Source: JAEMQF01 sp031396305 (GTDB lineage Bacteria; Pseudomonadota; Gammaproteobacteria; Burkholderiales; Burkholderiaceae_C). Taken from it: DNA of 38,767 nt. Location: contig JANNKM010000115.1 in assembly GCA_031396305.1 (NCBI GenBank), forward strand, positions 1-38,767, given 5' to 3'. This document shows, piece by piece, positions 8,353 to 16,422 of the stretch. Numbering within the stretch: the first letter of the stretch is position 1; every line of letters begins with the position of its first letter. The notes under the pieces are model-generated. The model was not told the DNA's origin. It saw only the letters and a list, made by a program, of their open reading frames with translations, and ran no database searches. The translations under genes and the position numbers were made by a program.

Positions 8353-9972
8353 GTGGCGACTGAACCCATCCCGCAGCGTGCCTGGCGCGCCGCCTGCCCG
8401 CAGTGCGGGGCGACGGTCGAGTTTGCTTCCGCCGCGTCAGCGTTTGCGGTGTGCAGCTATTGCCGCAGCTCGGTGGTGCGCGAGGGTGACGCGCTGCGCC
8501 GCATCGGCCAGAGCGCCGAACTGTTCGACGACCATACGCCGCTGCAACTGGGCGCGAACGGGAGCTACCAGGGCGCTGCTTTCACGCTGATCGGACGCCT
8601 GCAGTACCGCAGCAGCGAGGGCACCTGGAACGAGTGGCATGCCCTGTTTGACAGTGGCGACCTGGCAGCGCAGGCGCGCAAGTCGGGCTGGCTGAGCGAA
8701 GACAACGGGCGCTACGTGCTGGCGTTCGACGCCCCGCTGCCCGGCAGCGCGCCGAGCGCGGAGAGCCTGCGCCCCGGCGCCGCGCTACTCGTGGGCGGCC
8801 AGCGCTGGTCGGTCGCTTCGGTGACGCTGGCCAGGCTGATCGCGGCGCAGGGCGAGCTGCCCGATGCGCCGAACCTGGCGCGCGGATTCGTCGTCGCCGA
8901 CTTGCGCAGCACGGCGGGTGAGGTGGCGACGCTGGACTACAGCGACGCTCTAGCGCCGCGCTGGTCGATCGGCCGCAGCGTCGCGCTCGACGAGTTGGGC
9001 TTAAGCGGGCTGGCGCAAGGCGCCGAGAAGACACTGAAGGCACGCGGCGTCGAGTGCCCGAGCTGCGGCACCGCGCTCGCGGTGAAACTCGCGACGACGA
9101 AGTCGATCGCCTGCCAGCAGTGCAAGGCAGTCATCGACGTCTCAGGCGGCGTGGGCACCGACCTGACGCACTACGCGCAAGAAAACGGCGACGTGCCGCA
9201 GATCGCGCTGGGCAGCACCGGAACACTCACGCTTGGCGGCGACGCGCCCGCGCCGTGGCAAGTGGTCGGCTATGTCGAGCGTTGCGAGGTCGCCGACAGC
9301 AGCAACAGCGAAGAAGAGCAGAGCTTCTGGCGCGAGTACCTGCTGTACCACCGCACCCGGGGATTTGCCTTTCTCGTCGACGCTGAAGACGGCTGGAGCT
9401 GGACGGTGCCGATCACCGGCGTTCCCGACTCTGCAGGCGTTGGCGTCAAGTACCGTGGCGTGCTCTACCGCAAGCTCTACGACTACACCGGCCAGGTGAC
9501 GTATGTGCTGGGCGAGTTCTACTGGCGTCTCGAGCGCGCGCAGCGCACCGAGAACACCGACTACCGCGGCACCGGCAAGTTCGGCGCAAGGCAATTGAAT
9601 CGCGAGCGCACCGGCCACGGTGACACCGAGGAGATCGTCTGGTCGGCAGGCGAGTCGATCTCGTCCGACATGGTGTTGAAGGCCTTCAGACTCGGCCCCG
9701 ACAAGGCCCAGGCGCTGCGTCGGGATGCCGCGCCCTTCGTCGCCGACAAGACTTCACTGCTGGTCAAGCTGTTCGTCGGCGCATTGTTCGCCGCCTTTGT
9801 GCTGATGCTGTTCCGTTGCGATTCGGACGGCGACAACTGCTCCGCCGTGCGCAGCAGTTACGGCGAAGCGTCAAATGAATACCGCAACTGCCTGGCCAGT
9901 CAGCGCAGCAGCTCACGCGTAGGCGGCGGTTCGTGGGGCGGCTATTCCAGTGGCGGCGGCGGCCACAAGTAG
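8353..9972 (+). CDS. DUF4178 protein with two zinc ribbons and a C-terminal membrane anchor
   Basis: The 539-residue protein appears to be an internal duplication: a CPQCG...CSYC zinc ribbon (about residues 15-36) precedes one DUF4178-like beta domain, and a CPSCG...CQQC ribbon (about 235-257) precedes a second one (about 275-420). Near residue 475 there is one hydrophobic helix (LLVKLFVGALFAAFVLMLF), then a short Cys-containing and Gly/Ser-rich tail ending GGYSSGGGGHK. The topology suggests the ribbons face the cytoplasm. DUF4178 has no established biochemical role that I know of; it is commonly encoded beside SPFH, DUF350 and spermidine-synthase genes, as here. The start is a GTG at 8353. 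Confidence 0.85.
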   Translation: MATEPIPQRAWRAACPQCGATVEFASAASAFAVCSYCRSSVVREGDALRRIGQSAELFDDHTPLQLGANGSYQGAAFTLIGRLQYRSSEGTWNEWHALFDSGDLAAQARKSGWLSEDNGRYVLAFDAPLPGSAPSAESLRPGAALLVGGQRWSVASVTLARLIAAQGELPDAPNLARGFVVADLRSTAGEVATLDYSDALAPRWSIGRSVALDELGLSGLAQGAEKTLKARGVECPSCGTALAVKLATTKSIACQQCKAVIDVSGGVGTDLTHYAQENGDVPQIALGSTGTLTLGGDAPAPWQVVGYVERCEVADSSNSEEEQSFWREYLLYHRTRGFAFLVDAEDGWSWTVPITGVPDSAGVGVKYRGVLYRKLYDYTGQVTYVLGEFYWRLERAQRTENTDYRGTGKFGARQLNRERTGHGDTEEIVWSAGESISSDMVLKAFRLGPDKAQALRRDAAPFVADKTSLLVKLFVGALFAAFVLMLFRCDSDGDNCSAVRSSYGEASNEYRNCLASQRSSSRVGGGSWGGYSSGGGGHK

Positions 9973-10029
9973 CACGGCCTGCGCAACCTTCAGACACTCA
10001 GTCCTTAACCTGCAACAACGGAGGCAATC

Positions 10030-10254
10030 ATGATGGGAATCGAATGGCTCAAGCCCGGCGTGTTTTTCGGCTCGATGCTCTACGCCCTGGTCGGCGTGGC
10101 GGTGTTCTGGATCTGCTTTTTGGTCGTCGACAAGCTCACGCCTTATGACCTGTGGGACCAGATCATCGAGAAGAAAAACGTCGCGCTGGCGATCGTCGTC
10201 GGTTCGATGTGTATTGCGATCGGCTTGATCGTTTCGGCGGCAGTTCATGGTTGA
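10030..10254 (+). CDS. DUF350 small membrane protein
   Basis: This 74-residue protein has two hydrophobic helices (about residues 12-34 and 52-71) separated by a polar loop with the conserved-looking DLWDQIIEKKN segment, typical of a DUF350 (YjfL-like) unit. A strong AACGGAGG ribosome-binding site precedes ATG 10030; a second ATG follows directly at 10033. DUF350 is a short inner-membrane domain of unknown activity, found with PspA/SPFH proteins and polyamine-related enzymes. It sits 57 bp after DUF4178 and 24 bp before the spermidine-synthase-like gene, consistent with one operon. Confidence 0.88.
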   Translation: MMGIEWLKPGVFFGSMLYALVGVAVFWICFLVVDKLTPYDLWDQIIEKKNVALAIVVGSMCIAIGLIVSAAVHG

Positions 10255-10278
10255 TTCGCGCCGCCCGATCATGACGCC

Positions 10279-11838
10279 GTGACCGACACCGAAGCCGGGC
10301 AGTCCCCCGGCCCGCAACCCGCCGAAGTCGCATTGCTGGTGTCGGTGTTCGTCATCGCTGCGTGCGGCCTGGTGTATGAACTCGCCGCCGGCGCGCTGGC
10401 AAGCTATTTGCTGGGCGATTCGGTGTTGCAGTTCTCCACCGTCATCGGTTCCTACCTGTTTGCGATGGGCGTGGGCTCGTACCTGTCGCGCTTCTTCGAG
10501 CACCAGCTGGTCGCGCACTTCCTGCGCATCGAGCTGCTCGTCGGCTTGTGCGGCGGTTTGCTGCCGGCCGCGCTGTTCGCGCTGCACGCGCTCGCGCCAC
10601 CCTCCTTCCGCTTCGCCCTGTATGCCGGTGTCTTGCTCGTGGGCGTGCTCGTCGGGCTGGAAATCCCGCTGGTGATGAGGATACTCAAGCGCAAGTTCAG
10701 CGCGCGCTACGCGCTGCGCGACCTGGTGTCGCAGGTATTGACGTTCGACTACCTGGGCGCGCTCGCCGTCGCGCTGGCGTTTCCGCTGCTGCTCGTTCCC
10801 CACCTCGGGCTGATTCGCACGGGTGTGATATTCGGTCTGTTCAACGCGCTGATCGCGGTCTGGGCGCTGTGGCTGTTTCGCGGCGAGTTGCGACGCCTCG
10901 GCGCGCATGTGCTGGCCTGCGGCTGCGTCGTGGCCTTGCTGCTGGGCGCGCTCGTGGCGGCGGATTCACTCACGCGCTGGACCGAGGAGCGCTTCTACGC
11001 CGACAACGTGATCCTCAGCGAAAGCAGTCCCTACCAGCGCATCGTCGTCACGTCGAACCCGAGCGGCGTGCGGCTGTTCCTGAACGGCAACCTGCAGTTC
11101 CATTCGCGCGACGAGTACCGCTATCACGAGGCACTCGTGCACCCCGCGCTGGCCGGCCACGGTGCGCCGCGCGACGTGCTCGTGCTCGGCGGCGGCGACG
11201 GCGACGGCATGGCGGTGCGCGAAGTATTGCGCCACGAAGGTGTCGAGCGCATCACGCTGGTGGACCTCGACCCGCACATCACGCGGCTGTTCAAGGAGCA
11301 GCCGCTGCTGCGCAAACTGAATTCGGACGCGTTGCACTCGGCGAAGGTTCGCGTGGTCAACGCCGACGCCTTCACCTGGCTCGAGCAGGACGCCAAACAC
11401 TACGACGCGATCGTTGTCGATTTCCCCGACCCGAGCAATTTTTCGCTCGGCAAGCTCTACACGACGAGCTTCTACACGCTGCTGGATGCGCGCCTGCGCG
11501 CCGGTGGTTACGCCGTCGTGCAGGCCACATCGCCGCTGATCGCGCGCAAGAGTTTCTGGACTGTCGTGAGCACGATCGAAGCCGCAGGCCTGACGGCACA
11601 GCCCTACCACGCCCATGTACCGAGCTTCGGCGAATGGGGTTTCGTCATCGCGAGCCGCCGGCCCTGGGTGCGCCCGGCCACGCTGCCCGCCGGCCTGCGT
11701 TTCATGAGCATCGAGGGATTGAATGTGCTGTTCCAGTTTCCGCCCGACATGGCGCGCATTCCCACGGGCGTGAACCGCCTGTCGAACCAGGTGCTCGTGC
11801 ACACTTTCGAAGAAGAATGGGGCCGGATTCACCAATGA
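10279..11838 (+). CDS. Membrane-anchored spermidine-synthase-like aminopropyltransferase
   Basis: The 519-residue protein joins about seven N-terminal transmembrane helices (residues 18-228) to a cytoplasmic spermidine synthase fold (about 235-505). The catalytic half keeps the family landmarks: the DEYRYHEALVHPAL segment (278-291), the nucleotide loop GGGDGDG (304-310), the acidic VDLDP at 328-332, and VDFPDP (380-385), equivalent to the DSTDP active-site strand. Spermidine synthases transfer an aminopropyl group from decarboxylated AdoMet to a polyamine. A speD gene that could supply that donor lies at 16419-16838. The membrane domain suggests the acceptor or product is handled at the inner membrane. 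The start is GTG 10279; the true substrate is not established. Confidence 0.88.
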   Translation: MTDTEAGQSPGPQPAEVALLVSVFVIAACGLVYELAAGALASYLLGDSVLQFSTVIGSYLFAMGVGSYLSRFFEHQLVAHFLRIELLVGLCGGLLPAALFALHALAPPSFRFALYAGVLLVGVLVGLEIPLVMRILKRKFSARYALRDLVSQVLTFDYLGALAVALAFPLLLVPHLGLIRTGVIFGLFNALIAVWALWLFRGELRRLGAHVLACGCVVALLLGALVAADSLTRWTEERFYADNVILSESSPYQRIVVTSNPSGVRLFLNGNLQFHSRDEYRYHEALVHPALAGHGAPRDVLVLGGGDGDGMAVREVLRHEGVERITLVDLDPHITRLFKEQPLLRKLNSDALHSAKVRVVNADAFTWLEQDAKHYDAIVVDFPDPSNFSLGKLYTTSFYTLLDARLRAGGYAVVQATSPLIARKSFWTVVSTIEAAGLTAQPYHAHVPSFGEWGFVIASRRPWVRPATLPAGLRFMSIEGLNVLFQFPPDMARIPTGVNRLSNQVLVHTFEEEWGRIHQ

Positions 11839-11845
11839 CGCACGC

Positions 11846-13549
11846 ATGACAGCCGACGCCCCCGCCAATGCGCGGCGCCGCGCGCTGCTGGCCGGCGCCG
11901 CCGGGTTGCCCTGGGCCGGCTGCACGCGTCGCGAGCCGGGTTACGACGGCGCCTGGATCGGCGCGGCGCACGAGCGAGGCCACCAGCTTCGCGAATCGCG
12001 AGAGTTCCGGGAGCCGCGGGAATCGCACAATGCGGCCGCGGCTGCGGCGACACCCGGAACGCCCGCAGTGCAGCGCCGCGCCGCGGCGGTCGTCGTCGGC
12101 GCGGGAATCGCCGGTCTGGCGGCCGCGCGAGCATTGCTTCGCGCCGGCATCGACGACGTGCATGTATTCGACCTGGAAGACGGCGCGGGCGGCAACAGCC
12201 GCGGCCACACGATGGGCGGCATGGCGTGTCCGCTGGGTGCGCACTACCTGCCCGTGCCCGGCGCGCAAGCCGGGGAAGTGGCGCAGCTGCTGGCCGACTT
12301 CGGCCTGAGCACAGTCCAGCACGGCAAGACGACGCTCGACGAGCGGCACTTGTGCCACAGCCCCCAAGAACGCTTGTTCATTCAGGGCGAGTGGGTCGAA
12401 GGCGTGCTTCCGCCGGTAGCGGCGCTGCCGCATGCGCAGCAGGCCGAGACGCAGCGCCAGTACCTGCGGTTTCACGCGGCGATCGAGAGCGCCCGGCGCG
12501 ACCAGGCGTTTTGTGTCCCCACGGCGCGCGCCAAGACGTCTCCGTCCAATGCGGCCCTCGTCGCCGCGCTGGACGCCGTCAGCTTTTCAAGCTGGCTCGA
12601 CACGCAGGGCTACACCGCGCCGGCGCTGCGCTGGTATCTCGACTACTGCTGCCGCGACGATTTCGGCGCCGGTGCCGGCTTCGTGTCGGCGTGGGCGGGG
12701 GTGCACTACTTCGCGAGCCGGCACGGCTTTCACGCACCGGGGGCGGACGGCGCCGAAGATCAGGTGCGAGACGCCGTGTTGACCTGGCCCGAAGGCAACG
12801 CCTGGCTCACGCAGCGCCTGGCCGCGCCCTTGGGCGAACGCCTGCACACCGGCCAGGTGGCGCTGCGTGTGGGTGAGGGCCGCCATGACGCGAGCGTCGG
12901 GTTCTGGAACATGCGCGCGCAACGGTTCGAATCCTGGCGCGCCCGCCATGTGGTGCTGGCGGTTCCGCTGTTCATCGCAGCGCGTCTGCTCGACGCCGCG
13001 CCGGCGGCTCTGACGCACGCCGCCGCGCGGTTGCACTACGCGCCTTGGCTGGTGGCGAACCTGCGGTTGCGCGAACCCCTGGCCGACCCGGGCGGCGCCG
13101 CGCCGGCCTGGGACAACGTGCTGATGGACAGCGCGAGCCTGGGCTATGTGGACGCCATGCACCAAAGCACGCGCCCGCATCCCGGGCCGACTGTGCTCAC
13201 GGCGTACTGGGCGCTCGGCGGCGCGTCAGTGCAGGAACTGCACGCGCAGCGCGCGCGCCTGTTGGAGGCGCCCTGGTCCGTCTGGACAGACTCGGTGGTG
13301 CGGGAGCTGGCGCGCGCGCATCCGGACCTCAGCTCGCGCGTGCAGCGCATCGACCTGATGCGCTACGGCCACGCAATGGCCATTCCCGCGCCCGGCGTTC
13401 ACGCAAACCAAGCGCTGCTGGCGCTGGCGCGGATGCGCGGCCGGGTGCGCTTTGCCCACAGCGACCTGGCGGGCTACTCGGTGTTCGAAGAGGCGCTCTT
13501 CCATGGCGAACGCGCCGGCCGGGCGATTGCCCGGGACCTGGCGTCATGA
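11846..13549 (+). CDS. Exported FAD-dependent amine-oxidase-like protein
   Basis: This 567-residue protein has a twin-arginine-like signal (RRRALLAGAAG, residues 10-20) followed by a possible lipobox cysteine at 26 (PWAGC), then a charged and Ala-rich linker (45-75). A Rossmann FAD motif VVVGAGIAGLAAARALL lies at about 82-98, and a flavin amine oxidase-like body runs to a C-terminal FAD-contacting segment (SDLAGYSVFEEALFHGERAG). It would fold with its flavin in the cytoplasm, then pass through Tat to the periplasmic face. It starts 7 bp after the aminopropyltransferase stop and is probably co-translated with it. A polyamine or its derivative is a reasonable guess for the substrate, inferred from context only. 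Confidence 0.82.
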   Translation: MTADAPANARRRALLAGAAGLPWAGCTRREPGYDGAWIGAAHERGHQLRESREFREPRESHNAAAAAATPGTPAVQRRAAAVVVGAGIAGLAAARALLRAGIDDVHVFDLEDGAGGNSRGHTMGGMACPLGAHYLPVPGAQAGEVAQLLADFGLSTVQHGKTTLDERHLCHSPQERLFIQGEWVEGVLPPVAALPHAQQAETQRQYLRFHAAIESARRDQAFCVPTARAKTSPSNAALVAALDAVSFSSWLDTQGYTAPALRWYLDYCCRDDFGAGAGFVSAWAGVHYFASRHGFHAPGADGAEDQVRDAVLTWPEGNAWLTQRLAAPLGERLHTGQVALRVGEGRHDASVGFWNMRAQRFESWRARHVVLAVPLFIAARLLDAAPAALTHAAARLHYAPWLVANLRLREPLADPGGAAPAWDNVLMDSASLGYVDAMHQSTRPHPGPTVLTAYWALGGASVQELHAQRARLLEAPWSVWTDSVVRELARAHPDLSSRVQRIDLMRYGHAMAIPAPGVHANQALLALARMRGRVRFAHSDLAGYSVFEEALFHGERAGRAIARDLAS

Positions 13550-13628
13550 AGGTGGCGTTGGTGCCCCGCGCGCCCGGGGTCACAAGCAGATGTGGCTTCG
13601 CCGCTTTCCTTGATTCCCACGGCGGACG

Positions 13629-13745
13629 GCCGGCTTCGGCCGGCGTTGGGGCGCTTTCAGGCTCTTGTATGTCATCCCGGCGAACGCCGGGATCCACCGT
13701 TGCTTGTTCGCGAATCCCCTGGATCCCGGCTTGCGCCGGGATGAC
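13629..13745. repeat. UUCG-type hairpin and inverted pair of ~26-bp repeats between convergent genes
   Basis: GCCGGC-TTCG-GCCGGC (13629-13644) is a six-bp GC stem closed by a stable TTCG tetraloop. It is followed by two copies of the 26-bp repeat: GTCATCCCGGCGAACGCC... at 13671-13696 and the reverse-complement form TGGATCCCGGCTTGCGCC... at 13720-13745. The block fills the gap between the converging FAD protein and PH-like membrane protein genes and could act as a two-way transcription stop. There is no long T tract. Confidence 0.75.
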
Positions 13746-13751
13746 GGTTGC

Positions 13752-14489
13752 TCAGTTCGTCGTCTCCGGCGTCTCGGCCGCGCGCGCCGCACGCCGCACG
13801 CGCTTGAGTTCCTGGCGCAATGCGCGCTCTTCGGGAGACTGTGCCGGTTCCGCAGCGAGCGGCGCCATATCGGAATCGCGCTCCGCGCGTTCGATTCCGG
13901 CGCGCTCGCCGAGCAGCAGGAGCCGCGCCCGCACATGGTTCGCCAGCCCCTCCACGGCGTCCAGGCCACGCCACGTATCGGTTCGCGGCAAGGACACGAT
14001 GCGCTTGTCGTGCAGTCGCAAGAGCACTCGGCAGACCCGGTTGTTCTTGCCGTGCAGCAGCGTGAAGCCGCCTGCCTCTTCTTCCTGTACCGCGACATCG
14101 CGGATGTTTTCGATCGCGATCTGGTGCACCTTGCGCGACACGCCGCGCTGAAACCACACAAAATTCGCGCTCGCCGTGGCGCGCTCCCAGCGCAGCAGAT
14201 CCAACACCACGGCAGCGGGCAGCAGGCCTGCCCCCAGCGCGCCCACCCAGTCCGGCGCCAGCGTCGCGCCCAGCCCCAGCAGCAAAGCGGCGGCGCCCAC
14301 CAGCACCACGATCTGCAGCGTCTCGCGTGCGGGCGTGCCGTACACCTCGCGCTGATAGCGAACCGCTTCCGGCTCGTCGCCGGACAGCGGCGACGCCGTC
14401 TCCAGCAGCCACTTCGCGCCGCGGCTGATGAGGACATGCGCCGCGAACGCGATCACGATCAGCAGCGGCAGTTTGAGGAGCAGGCTCAT
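13752..14489 (-). CDS. Membrane protein with C-terminal PH-like domain
   Basis: I do not recognise a named family with confidence. The 245-residue product has hydrophobic segments at about 3-20 (LLLKLPLLIVIAFAAHVLI), 57-76 and 84-97, then a soluble beta-rich region (about 105-185, including FVWFQRGVSRKVHQIAIENI and the WRGLDAVEGLANHVRARL helix). That region resembles bacterial PH-like domains of short membrane proteins. The tail (190-245) is charged and Ala/Glu/Arg-rich. The start at ATG 14489 puts the first helix at the N-terminus; a longer frame to 14636 would overlap the divergent dmeF gene. It is convergent with the polyamine-type cluster and divergent from dmeF, and I see no reason to tie it to either. 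Confidence 0.7.
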   Translation of the reverse strand: MSLLLKLPLLIVIAFAAHVLISRGAKWLLETASPLSGDEPEAVRYQREVYGTPARETLQIVVLVGAAALLLGLGATLAPDWVGALGAGLLPAAVVLDLLRWERATASANFVWFQRGVSRKVHQIAIENIRDVAVQEEEAGGFTLLHGKNNRVCRVLLRLHDKRIVSLPRTDTWRGLDAVEGLANHVRARLLLLGERAGIERAERDSDMAPLAAEPAQSPEERALRQELKRVRRAARAAETPETTN

Positions 14490-14581
14490 GGGTTCGCACG
14501 GTAACAAGAACTTCGACCATCGGGAAGGGGTCGCGCAGCGCACATGTGTGACTAAGATGCAGCAACTCGATGCCACGGTGT

Positions 14582-14597
14582 ACCGGGAACGCCCGGT
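14582..14597. promoter_or_regulatory. Short hairpin or operator-like dyad upstream of dmeF
   Basis: ACCGGG-AACG-CCCGGT is a perfect six-bp dyad ending 18 bp before the dmeF ATG. It could be a protein-binding site or a 5'-UTR hairpin. It does not resemble the G-tract RcnR/DmeR operators I know, and no such regulator gene is in the window. Confidence 0.35.
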
Positions 14598-14615
14598 TTC
14601 GCCACCGCCCCGCTC

Positions 14616-15635
14616 ATGACGTCCAACCACCGCCACGACCTTTCACCCTGGCACCATAGCCACCGCTTCGACACCGGCAACCGCGAGGGCGAAGCCCGCA
14701 CGCGCTGGGTTCTCGCGCTGACGCTGGTGACAATGGTCGCGGAAATCGGCGCCGGCTGGTGGACGGGTTCGATGGCCTTGCTGGCCGACGGCTGGCACAT
14801 GGGAACCCATGCGCTGGCGCTGGGCATCGCCACGTTGGCCTATGCGGTCGCGCGCGGCCACGGTGACGACTCGCGCTACGCCTTCGGTACCTGGAAGATC
14901 GAAGTCTTGGGAGGCTTCGCCAGCGCCATCGTGCTGGTGCTGGTGGCGCTGGCGATCGCCGCCGAATCCGCGCTGCGCCTGTGGCGCGCCGAGCCGGTGT
15001 CGGCCCAACCCGCCCTGGTGGTGGCCGTTGTCGGCCTCGTCGTGAACCTGGTCTCGGCGTGGCTGCTGCATACGGCTGTGGGTGGCCATTCCCATGGTCC
15101 CGCGCCAGCGCATGCGCATCACCATGGGCATGAGCACGCCCACGATCACGACCATACTCACGGCGACGCGCACCCGCAAGCCGCGACAACCGGCACGACA
15201 GACCTGAACCTGCGCGGCGCCTATCTGCACGTGCTCGCCGACGCGTTGACGTCGGTGCTCGCCATCATCGCGCTCGGCGCTGCGCTCTGGCTCGGCTGGT
15301 GGTGGCTCGATCCGTTGGTGGGCGTGCTCGGCGCCGTCGTGATCGCGATCTGGGCGAAGAGCCTGTTGCGCGAAACAGCGAATGTGCTGCTGGATCGCGA
15401 GATGGACCACCCGCTGGCGCAACAGATGCGCAGCGCGATCGAGGTCGACGGCGACGCGAAGGTCGCCGATCTGCACCTGTGGCGCGTGGGACGCGAGCAC
15501 TTTGCGGCGATCGTCTGCGTCGTCGCCGACGCGCCCCTTGCGCCGGCCGCCTACCGGGAGCGTCTGAGCGCGCACCGCCAGCTCGTGCACGTCTCGGTCG
15601 AGGTGAACCGCTGCATGCAGGCGGCGGCGGTCTGA
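14616..15635 (+). CDS. dmeF: Cation diffusion facilitator metal exporter, DmeF type
   Basis: The 339-residue CDF protein has six predicted membrane helices. The metal site in helix 2 is seen as ADGWHMGTH (residues 57-65) and its partner in helix 5 as HVLADALTS (about 204-212). A histidine-rich cytoplasmic loop of about 28 residues (158-186, repeated HAHDHDH-type pairs) lies between helices 4 and 5, and there are further N-terminal His residues (HRHDLSPWHHSH). This architecture matches DmeF, which expels Co(II)/Ni(II) from the cytoplasm using the proton gradient. Zn cannot be excluded from sequence. No dmeR/rcnR-type regulator is adjacent. Confidence 0.88.
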   Translation: MTSNHRHDLSPWHHSHRFDTGNREGEARTRWVLALTLVTMVAEIGAGWWTGSMALLADGWHMGTHALALGIATLAYAVARGHGDDSRYAFGTWKIEVLGGFASAIVLVLVALAIAAESALRLWRAEPVSAQPALVVAVVGLVVNLVSAWLLHTAVGGHSHGPAPAHAHHHGHEHAHDHDHTHGDAHPQAATTGTTDLNLRGAYLHVLADALTSVLAIIALGAALWLGWWWLDPLVGVLGAVVIAIWAKSLLRETANVLLDREMDHPLAQQMRSAIEVDGDAKVADLHLWRVGREHFAAIVCVVADAPLAPAAYRERLSAHRQLVHVSVEVNRCMQAAAV

Positions 15636-15684
15636 TTGCGCATCGACCGCGGCGCGCCGGGTGCGCACCCCTCACGCGGATTCT

Positions 15685-15726
15685 CGGTTCAAGGCCTGCG
15701 GTTCAAGGCCCGCGGTTCAAAGCCTC
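15685..15726. repeat. Three tandem 14-bp copies at the murU 3' end
   Basis: CGGTTCAAGGCCTG, CGGTTCAAGGCCCG and CGGTTCAAAGCCTC stand in direct tandem. The murU stop codon (reverse of TCA, 15703-15705) is inside the middle copy, so the last codons of MurU are built from repeat units. Unit length is not a multiple of three, so gain or loss of a copy would change the protein's end. Confidence 0.8.
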
Positions 15727-16422
15727 CAGGCGCTGCGGCGTACCCACGTCGGCCCAGGGCACACCCAGCAGCCCGGCGCCCAGGCGCCGCTGCGCGATCG
15801 CCGCGTCAAGGTAGGGCCGCAACTTGGCCTTCGCTCCCACAGACAGATCGGTCATCAGCGCAGTCACGAACTCGGGCTTGAACAGGGCCAGGCCGGACCA
15901 GGTGAAACTGGCCGCTGCTGCGTCGGCCGCAGCGACCCGCGCCAGGCCCTCGGCGATCGCGAAGTCACCGTGCGGATGCTGCGGCGGATTGGGCACCATG
16001 AACAACTGCCCGAGCAGCGCGCTGCGTTCGAAGCGCGCGACGTGCGCCGCGTCGAAGCTGAAGCGCGGCGCATACACGTCTGCCGCGACATACCAGAACG
16101 CGCCATGTGGCGTGTTCCCGGTCAGCAGGGGCAGCGCTTTTTTCAGACCCCCCGCGGTCTCGAGCGCGCCGCCATGGTCGCGCCCTTCGAGCGAGTAGAC
16201 GATGCGCAAGCCAAGGCGCGAGCCGTCACCAAGCTGCTGCACGATCTTCTGCTCCAGCCACGCCGTGTTCACCACCACCTCATTCACGCCGGCGCGCGCC
16301 AGGGCTTCGAGGTGCCATTCGATCAGCGCCTTGCCGTGCACTTGCAGCAGCGGCTTCGGCGTGGCGTCGGTCAGCGGCTTCATACGCTCGCCGCGGCCGG
16401 CGGCCAGGACGATGGCCTTCAT
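15703..16422 (-). CDS. murU: N-acetylmuramate-1-phosphate uridylyltransferase (MurU-type)
   Basis: The 239-residue nucleotidyltransferase begins with the sugar-nucleotidyltransferase signature KAIVLAAGRGERMKPLTD...PKPLL (residues 2-26) and has the typical GGALETAGGLKKALPLL activation segment. Length and motifs match MurU, which makes UDP-MurNAc from MurNAc-1-phosphate in cytoplasmic peptidoglycan recycling. The partner kinase AmgK is not in the window, so the assignment rests on similarity to this subfamily. Its ATG overlaps the speD stop as ATGA (16419-16422), so the two are translationally coupled. The C-terminal residues come from a 14-bp tandem repeat. Confidence 0.82.
   Translation of the reverse strand: MKAIVLAAGRGERMKPLTDATPKPLLQVHGKALIEWHLEALARAGVNEVVVNTAWLEQKIVQQLGDGSRLGLRIVYSLEGRDHGGALETAGGLKKALPLLTGNTPHGAFWYVAADVYAPRFSFDAAHVARFERSALLGQLFMVPNPPQHPHGDFAIAEGLARVAAADAAAASFTWSGLALFKPEFVTALMTDLSVGAKAKLRPYLDAAIAQRRLGAGLLGVPWADVGTPQRLEALNRGP

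Noticed and set aside
13580..13751. Possible small coding frames in the repeat-rich gap after the FAD protein.
   Set aside because: The peptide strings come from the palindromic repeats themselves and end in low-complexity Arg/Pro-rich text.
15100..15180. Short CAT/CAC-rich repeats inside dmeF considered as a DNA repeat or CRISPR-like array.
   Set aside because: They encode the His-rich metal loop of DmeF, are irregular in length and have no spacer structure.
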